DNA of 64,000 bases from a bacterium (lineage in GTDB: Bacteria; Auribacterota; Auribacteria; Auribacterales; Auribacteraceae), in the NCBI GenBank assembly GCA_018435605.1, contig JAHDNF010000006.1, forward strand, positions 62,001 to 126,000, read 5' to 3'. The position numbers and the translations under genes are program-made. This document shows positions 1 to 9,490 of the stretch, in pieces (within the stretch, counting starts at the first letter, position 1; each line of letters begins with the position of its first letter). Under the pieces are notes generated by a model, which searched no databases, was not told the origin of the DNA, and worked only from the letters and a program-made list of their open reading frames with translations.

Positions 1-684
1 TCAGCCTATTACGGCTACCTTCGCAAGGTCAACACCATATCTAAGGCGATTACTATTCTGGGGTTTGAAACCATAAAAACCCTGTCCATAAGCGCATCGG
101 TATTTGACAGTTTTAAAAAAATACGCAGTAACTATAATTTCAACCGCTGTCAGTTCTGGCTTCATTCCATAGGAACGGCTACGATATGCAAAGTTATTTG
201 CAGGCATATACATAACCATGACGTGGAGGTTGTGTTTCTTGTAGGGTTGCTACACGATATCGGCAAGCTGTTTTTTGAAAGTTACTACGAACCGCAGTTC
301 GAAGAAGTTATGAAGCTGGTAACCGTAAACCGATGTTCTATTTACGATGCTGAATCTCAGGTGTTCGGCGTTACACATGACGAGGTTGGCGGATGGCTGA
401 CTGAACGATGGAAGTTTCCGCTCGATCTGGTAAATCCGATACAATATCATCACGATGTCAAATCGTGTCCTGAAGAATACGCCCAGTTTGCCGCTATGGT
501 TCAAGTCGCAGATCATATTTGCAGGATACACAACATAGGTTCGGGTGGAGATAACCTGATTCCGCAAATCGATCCGGCCGCTCTCGAAATACTCGGCCTT
601 ACCATGCAGGACGTTGACGATATCTCAAACAAAGTTACCGACGAAAAAGAGAACATTTTTACATTTATGGCAATAATGGATTAA
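1..684 (+). CDS. HDOD domain protein, 5' partial
   Basis: The frame is open from base 1 and runs to TAA at 682-684, so the N-terminus lies outside the window. The visible 227 residues match the second half of an HDOD domain: SAYYGYLRKVNTISKAITILG near the edge, then LLHDIGKL, HDEVGGWL and the QYHHD helix. HDOD domains are HD-fold relatives used in bacterial signalling and not proven hydrolases. It aligns closely with the full-length paralogue at 1413-2264, including the shared IGSGGD near the C-terminus, so the two are probably a duplication. A membrane-protein gene lies between them. Family call is firm; the signal and partner are unknown. Confidence 0.85.
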   Translation, partial: SAYYGYLRKVNTISKAITILGFETIKTLSISASVFDSFKKIRSNYNFNRCQFWLHSIGTATICKVICRHIHNHDVEVVFLVGLLHDIGKLFFESYYEPQFEEVMKLVTVNRCSIYDAESQVFGVTHDEVGGWLTERWKFPLDLVNPIQYHHDVKSCPEEYAQFAAMVQVADHICRIHNIGSGGDNLIPQIDPAALEILGLTMQDVDDISNKVTDEKENIFTFMAIMD

Positions 685-705
685 CAGCTTATTTGGGAGC
701 TTTTT

Positions 706-1371
706 ATGTCAGTTAAATCCGTATCTGTTATCGAATCGTACAAATATGCGTTCAGCAAGGTTGCACAGAACTGGCTATTGTTGTTTGGCGCATGGGTTAC
801 GATAATTGTTATAAGCATAATTGGCACACAAGTAGTGGGCGGCGTTGCGATGTGGTGCGCTCGAAATATTCCTCTGATAGGTTTTTTATTTTTTCCTGTG
901 TATTCGATTTTTATTTTTTTGTTACAGGTGTATTTGATGTGCGGTATGTTGCGTATCGTTTTGAAAATATACGGTGATGAGGAAGTATCGTTTGCCGACC
1001 TGTTCAGCGGGTTGCCGTATCTGAAGGTATATTCCGTTGCCACGTTTCTTTACGGATTGATTGTATCTGTAGGTTTATTGCTTTTGATTGTACCGGGGGT
1101 TATTTGGTCGATCAAATATGTTTTTTTTCATTTTCTTGTATTGGATAAGCAGATGCAGGCGATAGACTCTTTAAAGAAAAGTTCGCGAATTACTGATGGC
1201 GTCAAATGGAAACTCTTTTTGTTTTTCATACTAATGTATCTGTTTAATATTGCGGGTGTCTGCCTTTTATTTGTCGGATTATTTTTTACAATTCCCATGT
1301 CTTTTCTGGCTTTGGCATATATATATCATGAATTGTTGAATCAAACGGACAACTCGCAAATGCCGGCGTAA
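706..1371 (+). CDS. Polytopic membrane protein, YciC/GDPD membrane-domain-like
   Basis: 221 residues, almost wholly hydrophobic, with about five or six membrane segments. The pattern LLLIVPGVIWSIKYVF followed by a soluble loop carrying LDKQMQAIDSLKKSSRI is what I associate with the YciC/DUF975 and glycerophosphodiester phosphodiesterase membrane-domain group: a Pro-Gly turn, an aromatic-rich helix, then an amphipathic A-x-x-x-S helix. The start has GGAGC six bases upstream. It sits 21 bp after one HDOD gene and about 40 bp before another, so co-transcription is likely. No catalytic motif is visible; the function is unknown, perhaps membrane organisation or transport. Confidence 0.6.
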   Translation: MSVKSVSVIESYKYAFSKVAQNWLLLFGAWVTIIVISIIGTQVVGGVAMWCARNIPLIGFLFFPVYSIFIFLLQVYLMCGMLRIVLKIYGDEEVSFADLFSGLPYLKVYSVATFLYGLIVSVGLLLLIVPGVIWSIKYVFFHFLVLDKQMQAIDSLKKSSRITDGVKWKLFLFFILMYLFNIAGVCLLFVGLFFTIPMSFLALAYIYHELLNQTDNSQMPA

Positions 1372-1412
1372 TCCGCCGGTCGGTTTTTTAATGGATGATC
1401 TGAGCAGACTAT

Positions 1413-2264
1413 ATGTATCTGAAAATAATCAGTGAACTTGGAAATATAGATGATTTACCGACTATACCGCCAATTCTGGTCAAACTGAATGAAATACTTG
1501 CCGACCCTGAATCGTCGGCGGAAGACGTGGCTAGTCTTATCAAAGAAGATCAGGTTCTCACGACGCGGCTATTGAAGCTTGTAAATTCGGCTTATTACGG
1601 TTTTACCAGAAAGATAACTACAGTAACGCACGCTGTGGTTATTCTTGGGTTTCGCAATGTGAAAAATATTGTATTGACGGCAAAGACGTTTGATCTATAC
1701 AAATCGTCGTATACGAAAATCCGCAGGATTTTTGATGTGAATCTCTTGTGGCAACATTCGCTCGGTGTTGCGGTGATAGCCAAGAAAATCGGCGAACTGG
1801 TTCGTTATCCCGATCAGGAGACGTTGTTTACCGGCGGTCTGATTCATGATATCGGAAAAATAGTAGAGATAAAGTGTCTGTTCGATTACATGCCCCGGAT
1901 ATTTGAGCTTGTTAGAGATCAGAATATATCCATGTGGCAGGCCGAGCAGTCTGTGTTCAATATAACGCATGCGGAAATCGGAAAAGTGCTTGGAGATATG
2001 TGGGATTTTCCGTTGATACTGGAACATATTGTTGCGTATCATCATTACCCTCATCTTTCCGAAGATTTTTCGCAACAGGTGGCTATTGTACATATAGCCA
2101 ACAGTCTTTGCCGTGAAATGAAGATAGGCTCAGGAGGAGATTTGCTGATTCCGGTTATCGAAGACGGAGCATGGGAGCGAGCCGGTTTGGAACCTTCTGT
2201 GAAAGAACATATTATAAAAGAATCGCAAAAGTCCATATCGGAACTATTGCCGGTGTTTGCTTGA
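1413..2264 (+). CDS. HDOD domain signalling protein
   Basis: 283 residues, a single HDOD domain filling most of the protein. The N-terminal part has the typical LPTIPPILVKLNEIL and VLTTRLLKLVNSAYYG segments, followed by VILGFRNVKNIVL and the HD-like core GLIHDIGKIVEI. These proteins usually act as adaptors in regulation of motility, cell cycle or second-messenger signalling. No receiver, GGDEF or EAL domain is attached, so any input comes from another protein. The stop overlaps the start of the next gene in ATGA style (2264), so translational coupling with the secreted protein downstream is likely. Confidence 0.85.
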   Translation: MYLKIISELGNIDDLPTIPPILVKLNEILADPESSAEDVASLIKEDQVLTTRLLKLVNSAYYGFTRKITTVTHAVVILGFRNVKNIVLTAKTFDLYKSSYTKIRRIFDVNLLWQHSLGVAVIAKKIGELVRYPDQETLFTGGLIHDIGKIVEIKCLFDYMPRIFELVRDQNISMWQAEQSVFNITHAEIGKVLGDMWDFPLILEHIVAYHHYPHLSEDFSQQVAIVHIANSLCREMKIGSGGDLLIPVIEDGAWERAGLEPSVKEHIIKESQKSISELLPVFA

Positions 2265-3277
2265 TGAAAATTATGCTGATGTTTTTACTGATAGGTATGT
2301 TGTTTTTTGAAAACGCCGTTTTCGCGCAGGCGCGTACCGGCGACGGTACGGTAGCCATCCGCAGAAGCTCGCCTTCCAATAAATTGATGATAACGGTATT
2401 GCCTGTGGCCGGACCTGCGGAGCTTGCGCAGGAGCGTATTACTCTATATGAAACCTTGAATCGTTCGCTTTCCGCGTCAAGCATGTTCGATGTAGTGCCT
2501 TACCGGTTGACTGTTGAAACTGTATGGGAATATTTCCCCGGTTTTTTGGCGGTCAATCCCCGTGATATTGCCGACGACATTAGAAATGTCGAGTTGATAG
2601 GCCAGCTCGGTGTTGTTGAGAAGGAACGGCTTGCGGTAGTTTTGGGATGCGATTATATTCTCGACGGAATAGTTCACAGTAAAGAGGACGGTTCCGCGAT
2701 GGTTGTTGTCGACCTCTACAGAAAGTCGTCTCGCGCTGTGATTGCCTCGTTTAAATCGGAAGTGCCTGCGGACAGGTCGTATTATGAGATAAGTGTTCGG
2801 ATAGCACAAAAAATAGAAGGGTATTTTTTCGATTTATTTTCCGACGACCATGTGCTAGGAATAATCAACCGTGTGACCGGACATATAGTATCGCTTGATG
2901 AAAGCATGGAAATATTTGAGCAGTTGATTGAAAAATATCCTGATAATCTGTTTGTATGGATAGGTATCATGATTGTAAGCTACCGGCAGGATAATAAAGA
3001 TATGGTTATAACCGCGGGTGAACGATGGTTCGGAGAAAAAGACAAATTTTCGGACAAACAGATTAGATTTTTCGGCGCATGTAATGAAAATCCGTATTAT
3101 ATTCTTGGAAAAACATACATGAATAAATACAATTATAAACGCGCGCAACAGGTACTGTATACTGGGTATAAAACGTTTCCTTTTAATACTCAAGAACTTA
3201 AAAAAGATTTAGTTATTTGTTTGCGATTGCTCGGCGAACATCGGAATGCCGATCTTATAGAGACTCAAAAAGAATAA
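2264..3277 (+). CDS. Secreted protein with CsgG-like N-terminal domain and helical C-terminus
   Basis: 337 residues from the ATG that overlaps the upstream TGA; an upstream in-frame start at 2171 would lie inside the HDOD gene and lacks a signal peptide. Residues 1-22 form a signal peptide ending near VFAQA. About 40-200 looks like the CsgG/LpoB-type fold: LMITVLPVAG, a segment VVEKERLAVVLGCDYILDG, then a beta-rich DLYRKSSRAVIASF. The remainder is helical with TPR-like periodicity (EQLIEKYPDNLFVWIGIM). CsgG-like proteins act in the envelope as secretion or assembly factors. No lipobox is seen, so it is probably periplasmic. The exact role is unknown. Confidence 0.55.
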   Translation: MKIMLMFLLIGMLFFENAVFAQARTGDGTVAIRRSSPSNKLMITVLPVAGPAELAQERITLYETLNRSLSASSMFDVVPYRLTVETVWEYFPGFLAVNPRDIADDIRNVELIGQLGVVEKERLAVVLGCDYILDGIVHSKEDGSAMVVVDLYRKSSRAVIASFKSEVPADRSYYEISVRIAQKIEGYFFDLFSDDHVLGIINRVTGHIVSLDESMEIFEQLIEKYPDNLFVWIGIMIVSYRQDNKDMVITAGERWFGEKDKFSDKQIRFFGACNENPYYILGKTYMNKYNYKRAQQVLYTGYKTFPFNTQELKKDLVICLRLLGEHRNADLIETQKE

Positions 3278-3303
3278 AAAAATAAAAAATTTTGTGTATG
3301 GCT

Positions 3304-3331
3304 TTGCAAATCGTCAATCGTGTGCTATATT
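3304..3331 (+). promoter_or_regulatory. Putative sigma-70-type promoter
   Basis: TTGCAA at 3304-3309 and TATATT at 3326-3331 with a 16-bp spacer, about 75 bp before the coiled-coil gene at 3408. Good -10, imperfect -35. Predicted by eye only. Confidence 0.4.
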
Positions 3332-3407
3332 GTTATTAGGCTTGCATACGGATATGAGAGACAGAATGAAAGACGGTTGGGCTTAGCGCATAAAAGGAGA
3401 TCTTGCA

Positions 3408-3884
3408 ATGTTTGAAGGATTGCGTAGTATCACAAAACGTATAAGGCAGTATGTTCAGCGCTGTTTGGGATACAAAAAAGCGGCCTCTCGAATAGATACA
3501 ATAGTCAGCGACGGTTTTTATCCGCCTTCCCAGCTTGATAGAGTGATGAAGGTGCGCCAGCTTCAGCAGGATAACAACGAAAAATTAAATGAAATGAACG
3601 AGAAAATCGCCCGTACTATTCGGCGTATCGAAGAAGTAAAACGGCGTATGGCTAACGCACGGGCAAATGAGTATGAAATGGAACGGCGTTCTGTTGCGGA
3701 TAAAAAACAGCAGGACCCTATGGATAAATTGAAAAACCGGCGGTTACCCAAGTTACCCATTCGTGAGTTCAGCGAATTTGAAGATCTCCACGAATTCATA
3801 AAGTTCAACCGAATGGGTAAGATCACGGAAGACGAAGTGCAGAATTGCGACTGGCAAGAGACCTTTAAACAGTTATGTGAATAA
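3408..3884 (+). CDS. Coiled-coil protein of unknown function
   Basis: 158 residues, very rich in Lys, Arg and Glu. Residues about 45-100 (RQLQQDNNEKLNEMNEKIAR onward) form a heptad-like coiled coil; the last 50 residues are less charged (EFSEFEDLHEFIKFNRMGKI) and may be a small globular tail. There is no signal peptide or membrane segment, so it is cytoplasmic. AAGGAGA precedes the ATG. It has its own promoter candidate and a strong terminator after it, so it is probably a single-gene transcript. I do not recognise the family. Confidence 0.6.
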   Translation: MFEGLRSITKRIRQYVQRCLGYKKAASRIDTIVSDGFYPPSQLDRVMKVRQLQQDNNEKLNEMNEKIARTIRRIEEVKRRMANARANEYEMERRSVADKKQQDPMDKLKNRRLPKLPIREFSEFEDLHEFIKFNRMGKITEDEVQNCDWQETFKQLCE

Positions 3885-3910
3885 AATAGCGCATAACTAC
3901 CTGGACGTAA

Positions 3911-3948
3911 CCCCTGAACACAGTTCGCTGGTTCAGGGGTTTTTTTTA
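3911..3948 (+). terminator. Rho-independent terminator
   Basis: CCCCTGAAC (3911-3919) pairs perfectly with GTTCAGGGG (3931-3939) around an 11-nt loop and is followed by an unbroken run of Ts. It ends the transcript of the coiled-coil gene at 3408-3884. Confidence 0.9.
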
Positions 3949-4112
3949 TCATGATGAAAAATCACGATCCCGAAAAACGAAAAATGTATTATCTTTTGCA
4001 TGGAAATGATATATTATGAATCGGTGAAATATTAAACGGCTTGACAATGGATTTAGATGTTTTTCGACTGTTTTTGAGTTGGGTGTTTTTCATCAATTTA
4101 GAGGGATTAGCA

Positions 4113-4853
4113 ATGAGTTTATCAGGAAATAAAAGCGGAAATCAGTTTGACCTGTCGGAACATGTGGGAGAATTGTTCCAGAGCATGACTTGGTACCGGC
4201 GGGGAGTATGCGGGTACCGCTTGACTTTTGAGCAGGGCGGACAAAAGATCGCGCTTGCGAAACCGGATAGAAAAAATAAATGCACATTGACCGATGCCCT
4301 GTCAAACCGCCGTTCTGTAAGAGATTATAAAGCTGATCCTGTTGAAATCGGTTTGCTGGCAAATCTATTGTGGGCGACCCAGGGGATGAGTTTTGCACAT
4401 GGTGATCATGTTTTTAAGACAGCGCCGTCAGCCGGCGCGTTATATCCTGTAGACCTGTGGGTTGCGGTTTTCGATGTTATCGGTCTTGATCCGGGTATTT
4501 ACAGTTATGACGAAAAACAGCATTGTCTTTACGCTGTTCGTATTGCAAATTTCAGGGAGAATTTTTTTGAAGCGTGCATGAACCAGAATATGTTGCTACA
4601 TGCTCCGCTTTTATTTATGTGGGTATCTAATTTCAACTCCTGTGTTTGGCGCTACGGCCAGCGTGCATACCGGTATATTTATCTTGATGCTGGGCACAGC
4701 GCTCAAAACTGTGCTTTAGCATGTACAGCCTTTGGGTTGGGCAGTTGCGCGATAGGCGCATATTATGATGATCTGATGAATCATATCTGTGGAATAGACG
4801 GAGAACAAAAGGCAGTCATATACGCTACATCCGCAGGGTATCCCGCGTCATGA
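4113..4853 (+). CDS. SagB-type nitroreductase-fold dehydrogenase
   Basis: 246 residues from the ATG at 4113, which has GAGGG seven bases upstream; the longer frame from 4041 has no ribosome site. The family marks are NRRSVRDYK (the FMN-phosphate-binding Arg segment of nitroreductases), PSAGALYPVDLWV, IYSYD and, near the C-terminus, YLDAGHSAQNCALACTAFGL. SagB/ThcOx enzymes are FMN-dependent and oxidise azolines to azoles in peptide natural products, but many stand-alone SagB-like proteins have no such cluster. No precursor peptide or cyclodehydratase is near, so a general flavin oxidoreductase role is as likely. It overlaps the helicase gene start by 4 bp. Confidence 0.8.
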   Translation: MSLSGNKSGNQFDLSEHVGELFQSMTWYRRGVCGYRLTFEQGGQKIALAKPDRKNKCTLTDALSNRRSVRDYKADPVEIGLLANLLWATQGMSFAHGDHVFKTAPSAGALYPVDLWVAVFDVIGLDPGIYSYDEKQHCLYAVRIANFRENFFEACMNQNMLLHAPLLFMWVSNFNSCVWRYGQRAYRYIYLDAGHSAQNCALACTAFGLGSCAIGAYYDDLMNHICGIDGEQKAVIYATSAGYPAS

Positions 4854-7039
4854 ACAGCTCAAACGGTATTACTGCATGTAATGAGATGATAGATTCCCTC
4901 AACGACCAGCAACGGGCGGCGGTGTTATATACAGGAGGTCCTCAGCTTATAGTGGCTGGCGCAGGTAGTGGAAAAACACGTGTAATCCTTGCGAAAATAA
5001 TCTATTTTGTAAACAAACTGGGGGTAGACCCGCGTAACATACTGGCCGTTACCTTTACGAACAAAGCCGCTGACGAAATGCGAGAACGTCTTTCGCCGTT
5101 CGGTATAGATGCGAATATAGGTACGTTTCATGCTCTATCATTAAAGATACTGCGTACCCATGGCAATTATATCGGTATTGCAAAAGCGGTTACTGTTTAT
5201 GATGAGCAAGATCAGCAGTCTGTAATCAAGCATTGTTTGCGGGAACTCAAAGATACCGTTCACATCGATTCATCGCCTGCAACTATTGTAGAATGGATCA
5301 GCAACAGTAAAGATTCCCTAAAAACACCGGCAGATCTGGCAAATGAGATCACTCCTTGCGGGTACCTCAAACTGTATGAGCTGTACGAAGAAAAGTTAGC
5401 CGGCCATGGTGCTCTTGATTTTGGCGATCTGATACTTAAAGCGGTTGCTCTGCTTAACAAATATCCGGATTTGCGCCGGCATTATCAATCAAGATACACT
5501 CACATTCTAGTTGACGAGTATCAGGATACAAATACGGCTCAGGCGGTTTTTCTTCAGCTTCTAGCCGGTGATGCCAAGCATCTGTGTGTTGTGGGCGACC
5601 CCGATCAATCTATTTATGGGTGGCGGGGGGCGAACATAAGGAATATAGTTAATTTTGACGACTATTTTCCATCCGCTAAGTTGTTTAAGTTGGAAAAGAA
5701 TTACCGGTCAACCGAGAATATACTGGAAGCATCGAATTCTTTGATTTCCAAGAATGTCACCCGTCACGATAAACGGCTTTATACCGACCGGAAGGGCGGT
5801 ACGCACATAGTGGCGTACCGTTTGCAGACTGATCGGCAGGAGGCCGATAAGGTGGCGGATATTATTAAAGAGCTGAATCTACGCGGAATATCTTTTAACG
5901 AGATGGCGGTTTTTTACCGCGTGCATACGCTTTCAAGGTTGATAGAAGAAACTTTAATACAACGCGGTATACCGTATGCCGTAATAGGCGGATTGCCGTT
6001 TTATCAGCGCAAGGAAATAAAAGACCTGATAGCATATTTGCGTATAATGGTAAATCCCGCTGATGTTGTCAGTTGGCGGAGAATTATAAATACGCCTTCC
6101 CGCGGTATAGGCGAGAAAAGTTTTGAAAAGATATTGGAGTTTGCCGATGCAAACGGCATAAATTTTTTGGAGGCGCTGGGGAATCATGAACGTATTGCGT
6201 CTTTGACACGTAAGGTTCATGACGCATGCGGTGTGCTGTTTGCCCTTATTTCTGAAACGGCAAAACAATTTGAGTCTGACGCCGGCTGGGCGGAAATAGT
6301 CAAGTCTTTTGTGGATAACTTGGGTTATATTGATCATTTGCGCAAATCCGACACAGATGATATCGCAAGACAAAGATGTGATAATGTATATGCATTTATC
6401 GATGGTATAGACGAATACAGCAGGCGTTCTCCAGTAGCTGATTTGGCGGACTTTGTAGAATCTATCGCACTACGAGCCGGTGTGGACGAGTGGAATCCGC
6501 AAGATAATGCGGTATCCCTAATGACCTTGCATTGCGCCAAGGGACTGGAGTTTACGGTAGTGCTTCTTGTCGGAATGGAAGAACGGTTGCTTCCGTACAT
6601 ACGCGATATTGAAACTGCGGATGAGGTTGAGGAAGAACGGCGGTTGTGCTATGTGGGTATAACCCGCGCTAAAGAGCAGTGTTATCTGTTTTCATGCGCG
6701 CGCCGGTTTTCGTATTCGCGTCCGGTCATGGCTCCGGCATCGCGTTTTTTAAGTGAAATACCGGATACTGTAATCCAGAGGGTGCAAACCGATACGGTTA
6801 GTTACGCTAGGCGCTATTCTATGAGTGAAGAACCGGTAGCGTCCGACAAGGCATACGCAAAAATGATAAGCGAATTTGCTCCCGGCGATAAAGTATATCA
6901 CTACGATATGGGTAAAGGAACTATTCTCGGCGGTACAGGAATGGGCAGTAAGCGGAAGCTGGTTATTTTGTTCGATGGCGATGACCAGCCGTGTATGGTG
7001 CTCGAATCGTATGCCGGTTTAACAAAGCTAGATGAGTAA
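4850..7039 (+). CDS. pcrA: ATP-dependent DNA helicase PcrA/UvrD family
   Basis: 729 residues, normal for PcrA/UvrD. Superfamily 1A motifs run in order: Q-motif LNDQQRAAV, Walker A AGAGSGKT (36-43), TFTNKAADEMRER, TFHAL, DEYQDTN, GDPDQSIYGWRGA, KNYRSTENIL, LMTLHCAKGLEF, RRLCYVGITRA. The last 60 residues (GDKVYHYDMGKGTILGG) resemble the PcrA C-terminal Tudor-like tail that contacts RNA polymerase. It unwinds DNA 3'-5' in nucleotide excision repair, replication-conflict resolution and clearance of recombinase filaments. The start overlaps the preceding stop and its own stop overlaps the next start. Confidence 0.93.
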   Translation: MNSSNGITACNEMIDSLNDQQRAAVLYTGGPQLIVAGAGSGKTRVILAKIIYFVNKLGVDPRNILAVTFTNKAADEMRERLSPFGIDANIGTFHALSLKILRTHGNYIGIAKAVTVYDEQDQQSVIKHCLRELKDTVHIDSSPATIVEWISNSKDSLKTPADLANEITPCGYLKLYELYEEKLAGHGALDFGDLILKAVALLNKYPDLRRHYQSRYTHILVDEYQDTNTAQAVFLQLLAGDAKHLCVVGDPDQSIYGWRGANIRNIVNFDDYFPSAKLFKLEKNYRSTENILEASNSLISKNVTRHDKRLYTDRKGGTHIVAYRLQTDRQEADKVADIIKELNLRGISFNEMAVFYRVHTLSRLIEETLIQRGIPYAVIGGLPFYQRKEIKDLIAYLRIMVNPADVVSWRRIINTPSRGIGEKSFEKILEFADANGINFLEALGNHERIASLTRKVHDACGVLFALISETAKQFESDAGWAEIVKSFVDNLGYIDHLRKSDTDDIARQRCDNVYAFIDGIDEYSRRSPVADLADFVESIALRAGVDEWNPQDNAVSLMTLHCAKGLEFTVVLLVGMEERLLPYIRDIETADEVEEERRLCYVGITRAKEQCYLFSCARRFSYSRPVMAPASRFLSEIPDTVIQRVQTDTVSYARRYSMSEEPVASDKAYAKMISEFAPGDKVYHYDMGKGTILGGTGMGSKRKLVILFDGDDQPCMVLESYAGLTKLDE

Positions 7040-9344
7040 AAAAGGTAAACGGAATATGTTGTATGAGAAAGTAGCAGTGGCGGCGGCGTGTGTATGCGGG
7101 ATGATTTTTTTCACTGGATGCGCCATGGACGAAAATATAAAAAAAACTTCAAACGGCAACAATAACGGCATCAGGTCGTTTTCTATAGATAACGCGACAG
7201 GCCTTAAAGAACTCGATCAGGCGGTTGCTGATCTGTCGCTGGTGCTTAGAAGGCACGGACTCAAAGAAAAGACAGCCTGTGACGATATCGATCACTGCAT
7301 CACTTATAAACTGGTTCTCACGGAAAAAGATGACCCGCTCAGTTTGTCGCGAGTCGGTATTATTCGTTCAGGATTGGTTCTAAGTTTTTATGGGTCGTCG
7401 GCATCGGCTTTGAGGCATCTTATATACAGTTATCTTAAAGAGCGGTTTCATTCGCAATGGTATATGCCGGGCAAATATGGTTTTACCGTGACCGGAACTC
7501 GAAACGACCCGTTTTTTTTCAATCAAAGCAAAGTTAAATACACATTACCGTTTCTTCTTTCTTATCAGTATTGGGGAGAGTCCCCCAAATGGCATGGACG
7601 TATGCGCGAAATACGTGATAGAAACATCAAGGTACACCACAACTGGCATAAAATGATACCGCCCGGCGAATACTTTGAAAGCCATCCTGAATATTACGCT
7701 TTGATTGATAGAGAAAGACGGCCGTATCAGTTATGCACTTCAAATCCTGCGGTAATAGACCTTATGTCGCGAAAAGCCCTCGATTATTTCGCTTTAAATC
7801 CGGAAGAGGAAGTTTTTTCGGTAAGCCCTGATGACGGTTATAACTTTTGTCAGTGTGAAAACTGTCGTGCGCTGGATAAAGAAACGGGTTCTATTACCGA
7901 TCGTCTGATGGTATTTTTCAACGCCGTTGCAAAACGTCTTGTGGCGGTACATCCCGATAAAAAAATCGCGTTTTACGCATATCTAAATTATACCGATCCT
8001 CCTGTTGCGATAAAACCCCATAAAGCTATAATACCTGTTATTTGTCATACACCGTGGGAATTCTGCCATAACCATTCGATAGTCGATCCCGATTGTCCTG
8101 CCAATCAGCGTTTCAGGAAAATATGCAGGAGATGGTGTAAGCTGTCGGACGAAGTATATATCAGGGAATATTACGGTCATTTTTTATGGTATGGATTATG
8201 GCCCATACTCCACAGCGTCGAATCGGATGTTGAATTTTTCAAACAGATTGGCATAAAAGGAATTATAAGCGAGTCGCATGAACACTGGGGTATTGCCGGC
8301 TGGGTATTGCACGGCGCCGGTTGTTATATGGCTGGCGAACGAATGTCATGGCAAAATTATGTCATGACTTATTGTAACGAATTGTTTCCCCACAGCGCGC
8401 ACATCATGCACGAATATATAACGTTTTTGGAAGCCGGTTCCCGATCCGTCGGATGCCGCAGAATGGATGCATTACTTACTGATGAGAGTATGGCACACCT
8501 TTATTTGTTGTCCGATAAGCTACTTGCCAGAGCTGTAAACGAAAGGGCTAAAGCGTTGGCGCGTCTAAACCGTTACGGCCTTGATCTTACGTTTCAGTTG
8601 ATACAGATATGTAAAGCGCGTTCAGCCGGCGATATCGAGACGATGATCAGCAATACGAAAAATGTGTTAGAGTTCATTGAAACGCTAAAAAATATGACAG
8701 ATATACCGCCTGTCATAAAATATCCGCTCGCTACAGATATCATGAGTCGTTTCTATTCACGTTATCAGAACGAAAAACTTGTAGCGCAGAAATTTTTCTC
8801 GGAATCGTTCGGGTTTGTGCCTGAAAAACTGAATCAGGGTATACCGATTCGCCGCTGGATGATGTCGGATCCATATCCGAATACCATAAAGCCTACCGAT
8901 GCGGTTCCGATGTATCCCCCTGTTCTGGACAGCAGTCTGGTAGCTGGGCTTGAGACGCAGTTTCCTCCCGAACAGGATGGGGTATCTGTGAAGTGGAGCG
9001 CTGTCCGGTATGATGATTCGTACTATAGTTTATATCAATATTTCCCGCACAGGCCGGAGAATATCCGGTATTACCGTGCAAAATTTCATTTGAAGAAATT
9101 ATTTTACGGATGTGTTGCAGTTCGGGCAATTGACGGATATGTACTGATGATAGACGGTAAAGAGATCGGTTCCAGTAAAATACGCCGTTTCGAAAGGAAA
9201 GGTATGTTCGACTGGTACGTGCTGAATATTTCTGAAGGATCCCATGATCTTATGATAAAACTTGAAGGATCGGGCGATCTGGAAAAGGACGATTTTACAG
9301 TAATGTTTTTTGATCATAGAGGTGAGGCGGTCGAGATGAAATAG
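7032..9344 (+). CDS. DUF4838 lipoprotein, putative glycoside hydrolase
   Basis: 770 residues. The N-terminus carries a long signal with lipobox FTGC (Cys about residue 34), so the mature protein is a lipoprotein. Residues about 70-160 look like the N-terminal alpha/beta accessory domain found before GH20/GH67-type barrels; about 200-520 is the DUF4838 region, with YQLCTSNPAVIDLM, VSPDDGYNFCQCENC (conserved Cys cluster) and IISESHEHWGIAG. A beta-rich tail follows 650. Members of this family occur with polysaccharide-degrading genes in Bacteroidetes, Planctomycetes and related groups, but activity is not established. The ATG overlaps the pcrA stop (ATGAGTAA). Confidence 0.75.
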   Translation: MSKKGKRNMLYEKVAVAAACVCGMIFFTGCAMDENIKKTSNGNNNGIRSFSIDNATGLKELDQAVADLSLVLRRHGLKEKTACDDIDHCITYKLVLTEKDDPLSLSRVGIIRSGLVLSFYGSSASALRHLIYSYLKERFHSQWYMPGKYGFTVTGTRNDPFFFNQSKVKYTLPFLLSYQYWGESPKWHGRMREIRDRNIKVHHNWHKMIPPGEYFESHPEYYALIDRERRPYQLCTSNPAVIDLMSRKALDYFALNPEEEVFSVSPDDGYNFCQCENCRALDKETGSITDRLMVFFNAVAKRLVAVHPDKKIAFYAYLNYTDPPVAIKPHKAIIPVICHTPWEFCHNHSIVDPDCPANQRFRKICRRWCKLSDEVYIREYYGHFLWYGLWPILHSVESDVEFFKQIGIKGIISESHEHWGIAGWVLHGAGCYMAGERMSWQNYVMTYCNELFPHSAHIMHEYITFLEAGSRSVGCRRMDALLTDESMAHLYLLSDKLLARAVNERAKALARLNRYGLDLTFQLIQICKARSAGDIETMISNTKNVLEFIETLKNMTDIPPVIKYPLATDIMSRFYSRYQNEKLVAQKFFSESFGFVPEKLNQGIPIRRWMMSDPYPNTIKPTDAVPMYPPVLDSSLVAGLETQFPPEQDGVSVKWSAVRYDDSYYSLYQYFPHRPENIRYYRAKFHLKKLFYGCVAVRAIDGYVLMIDGKEIGSSKIRRFERKGMFDWYVLNISEGSHDLMIKLEGSGDLEKDDFTVMFFDHRGEAVEMK

Positions 9345-9410
9345 CGGTTGGTAGTCGATGCGTGACGAATCAGGTTTTGAGGCTATGGAGCCGTGAAAAG
9401 CAGAATTTTG

Positions 9411-9439
9411 TTGAAAAAGATTTTTAATAACGATAGAAT
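9411..9439 (+). promoter_or_regulatory. Putative sigma-70-type promoter
   Basis: TTGAAA (9411-9416), 17-bp spacer, TAGAAT (9434-9439), about 50 bp upstream of the GTG start at 9491. It would drive the SDR gene and possibly the amidase-fumarase run after it. Confidence 0.45.
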
Positions 9440-9490
9440 CAAGATTTTAAGAAATAATCAATCCGAAACAATCGAAAAGGAGATGATACC

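Noticed and set aside
4041-4112. A 24-residue hydrophobic N-terminal extension of the SagB-like protein.
   Set aside because: No ribosome site before 4041, whereas GAGGG is well placed for the ATG at 4113.
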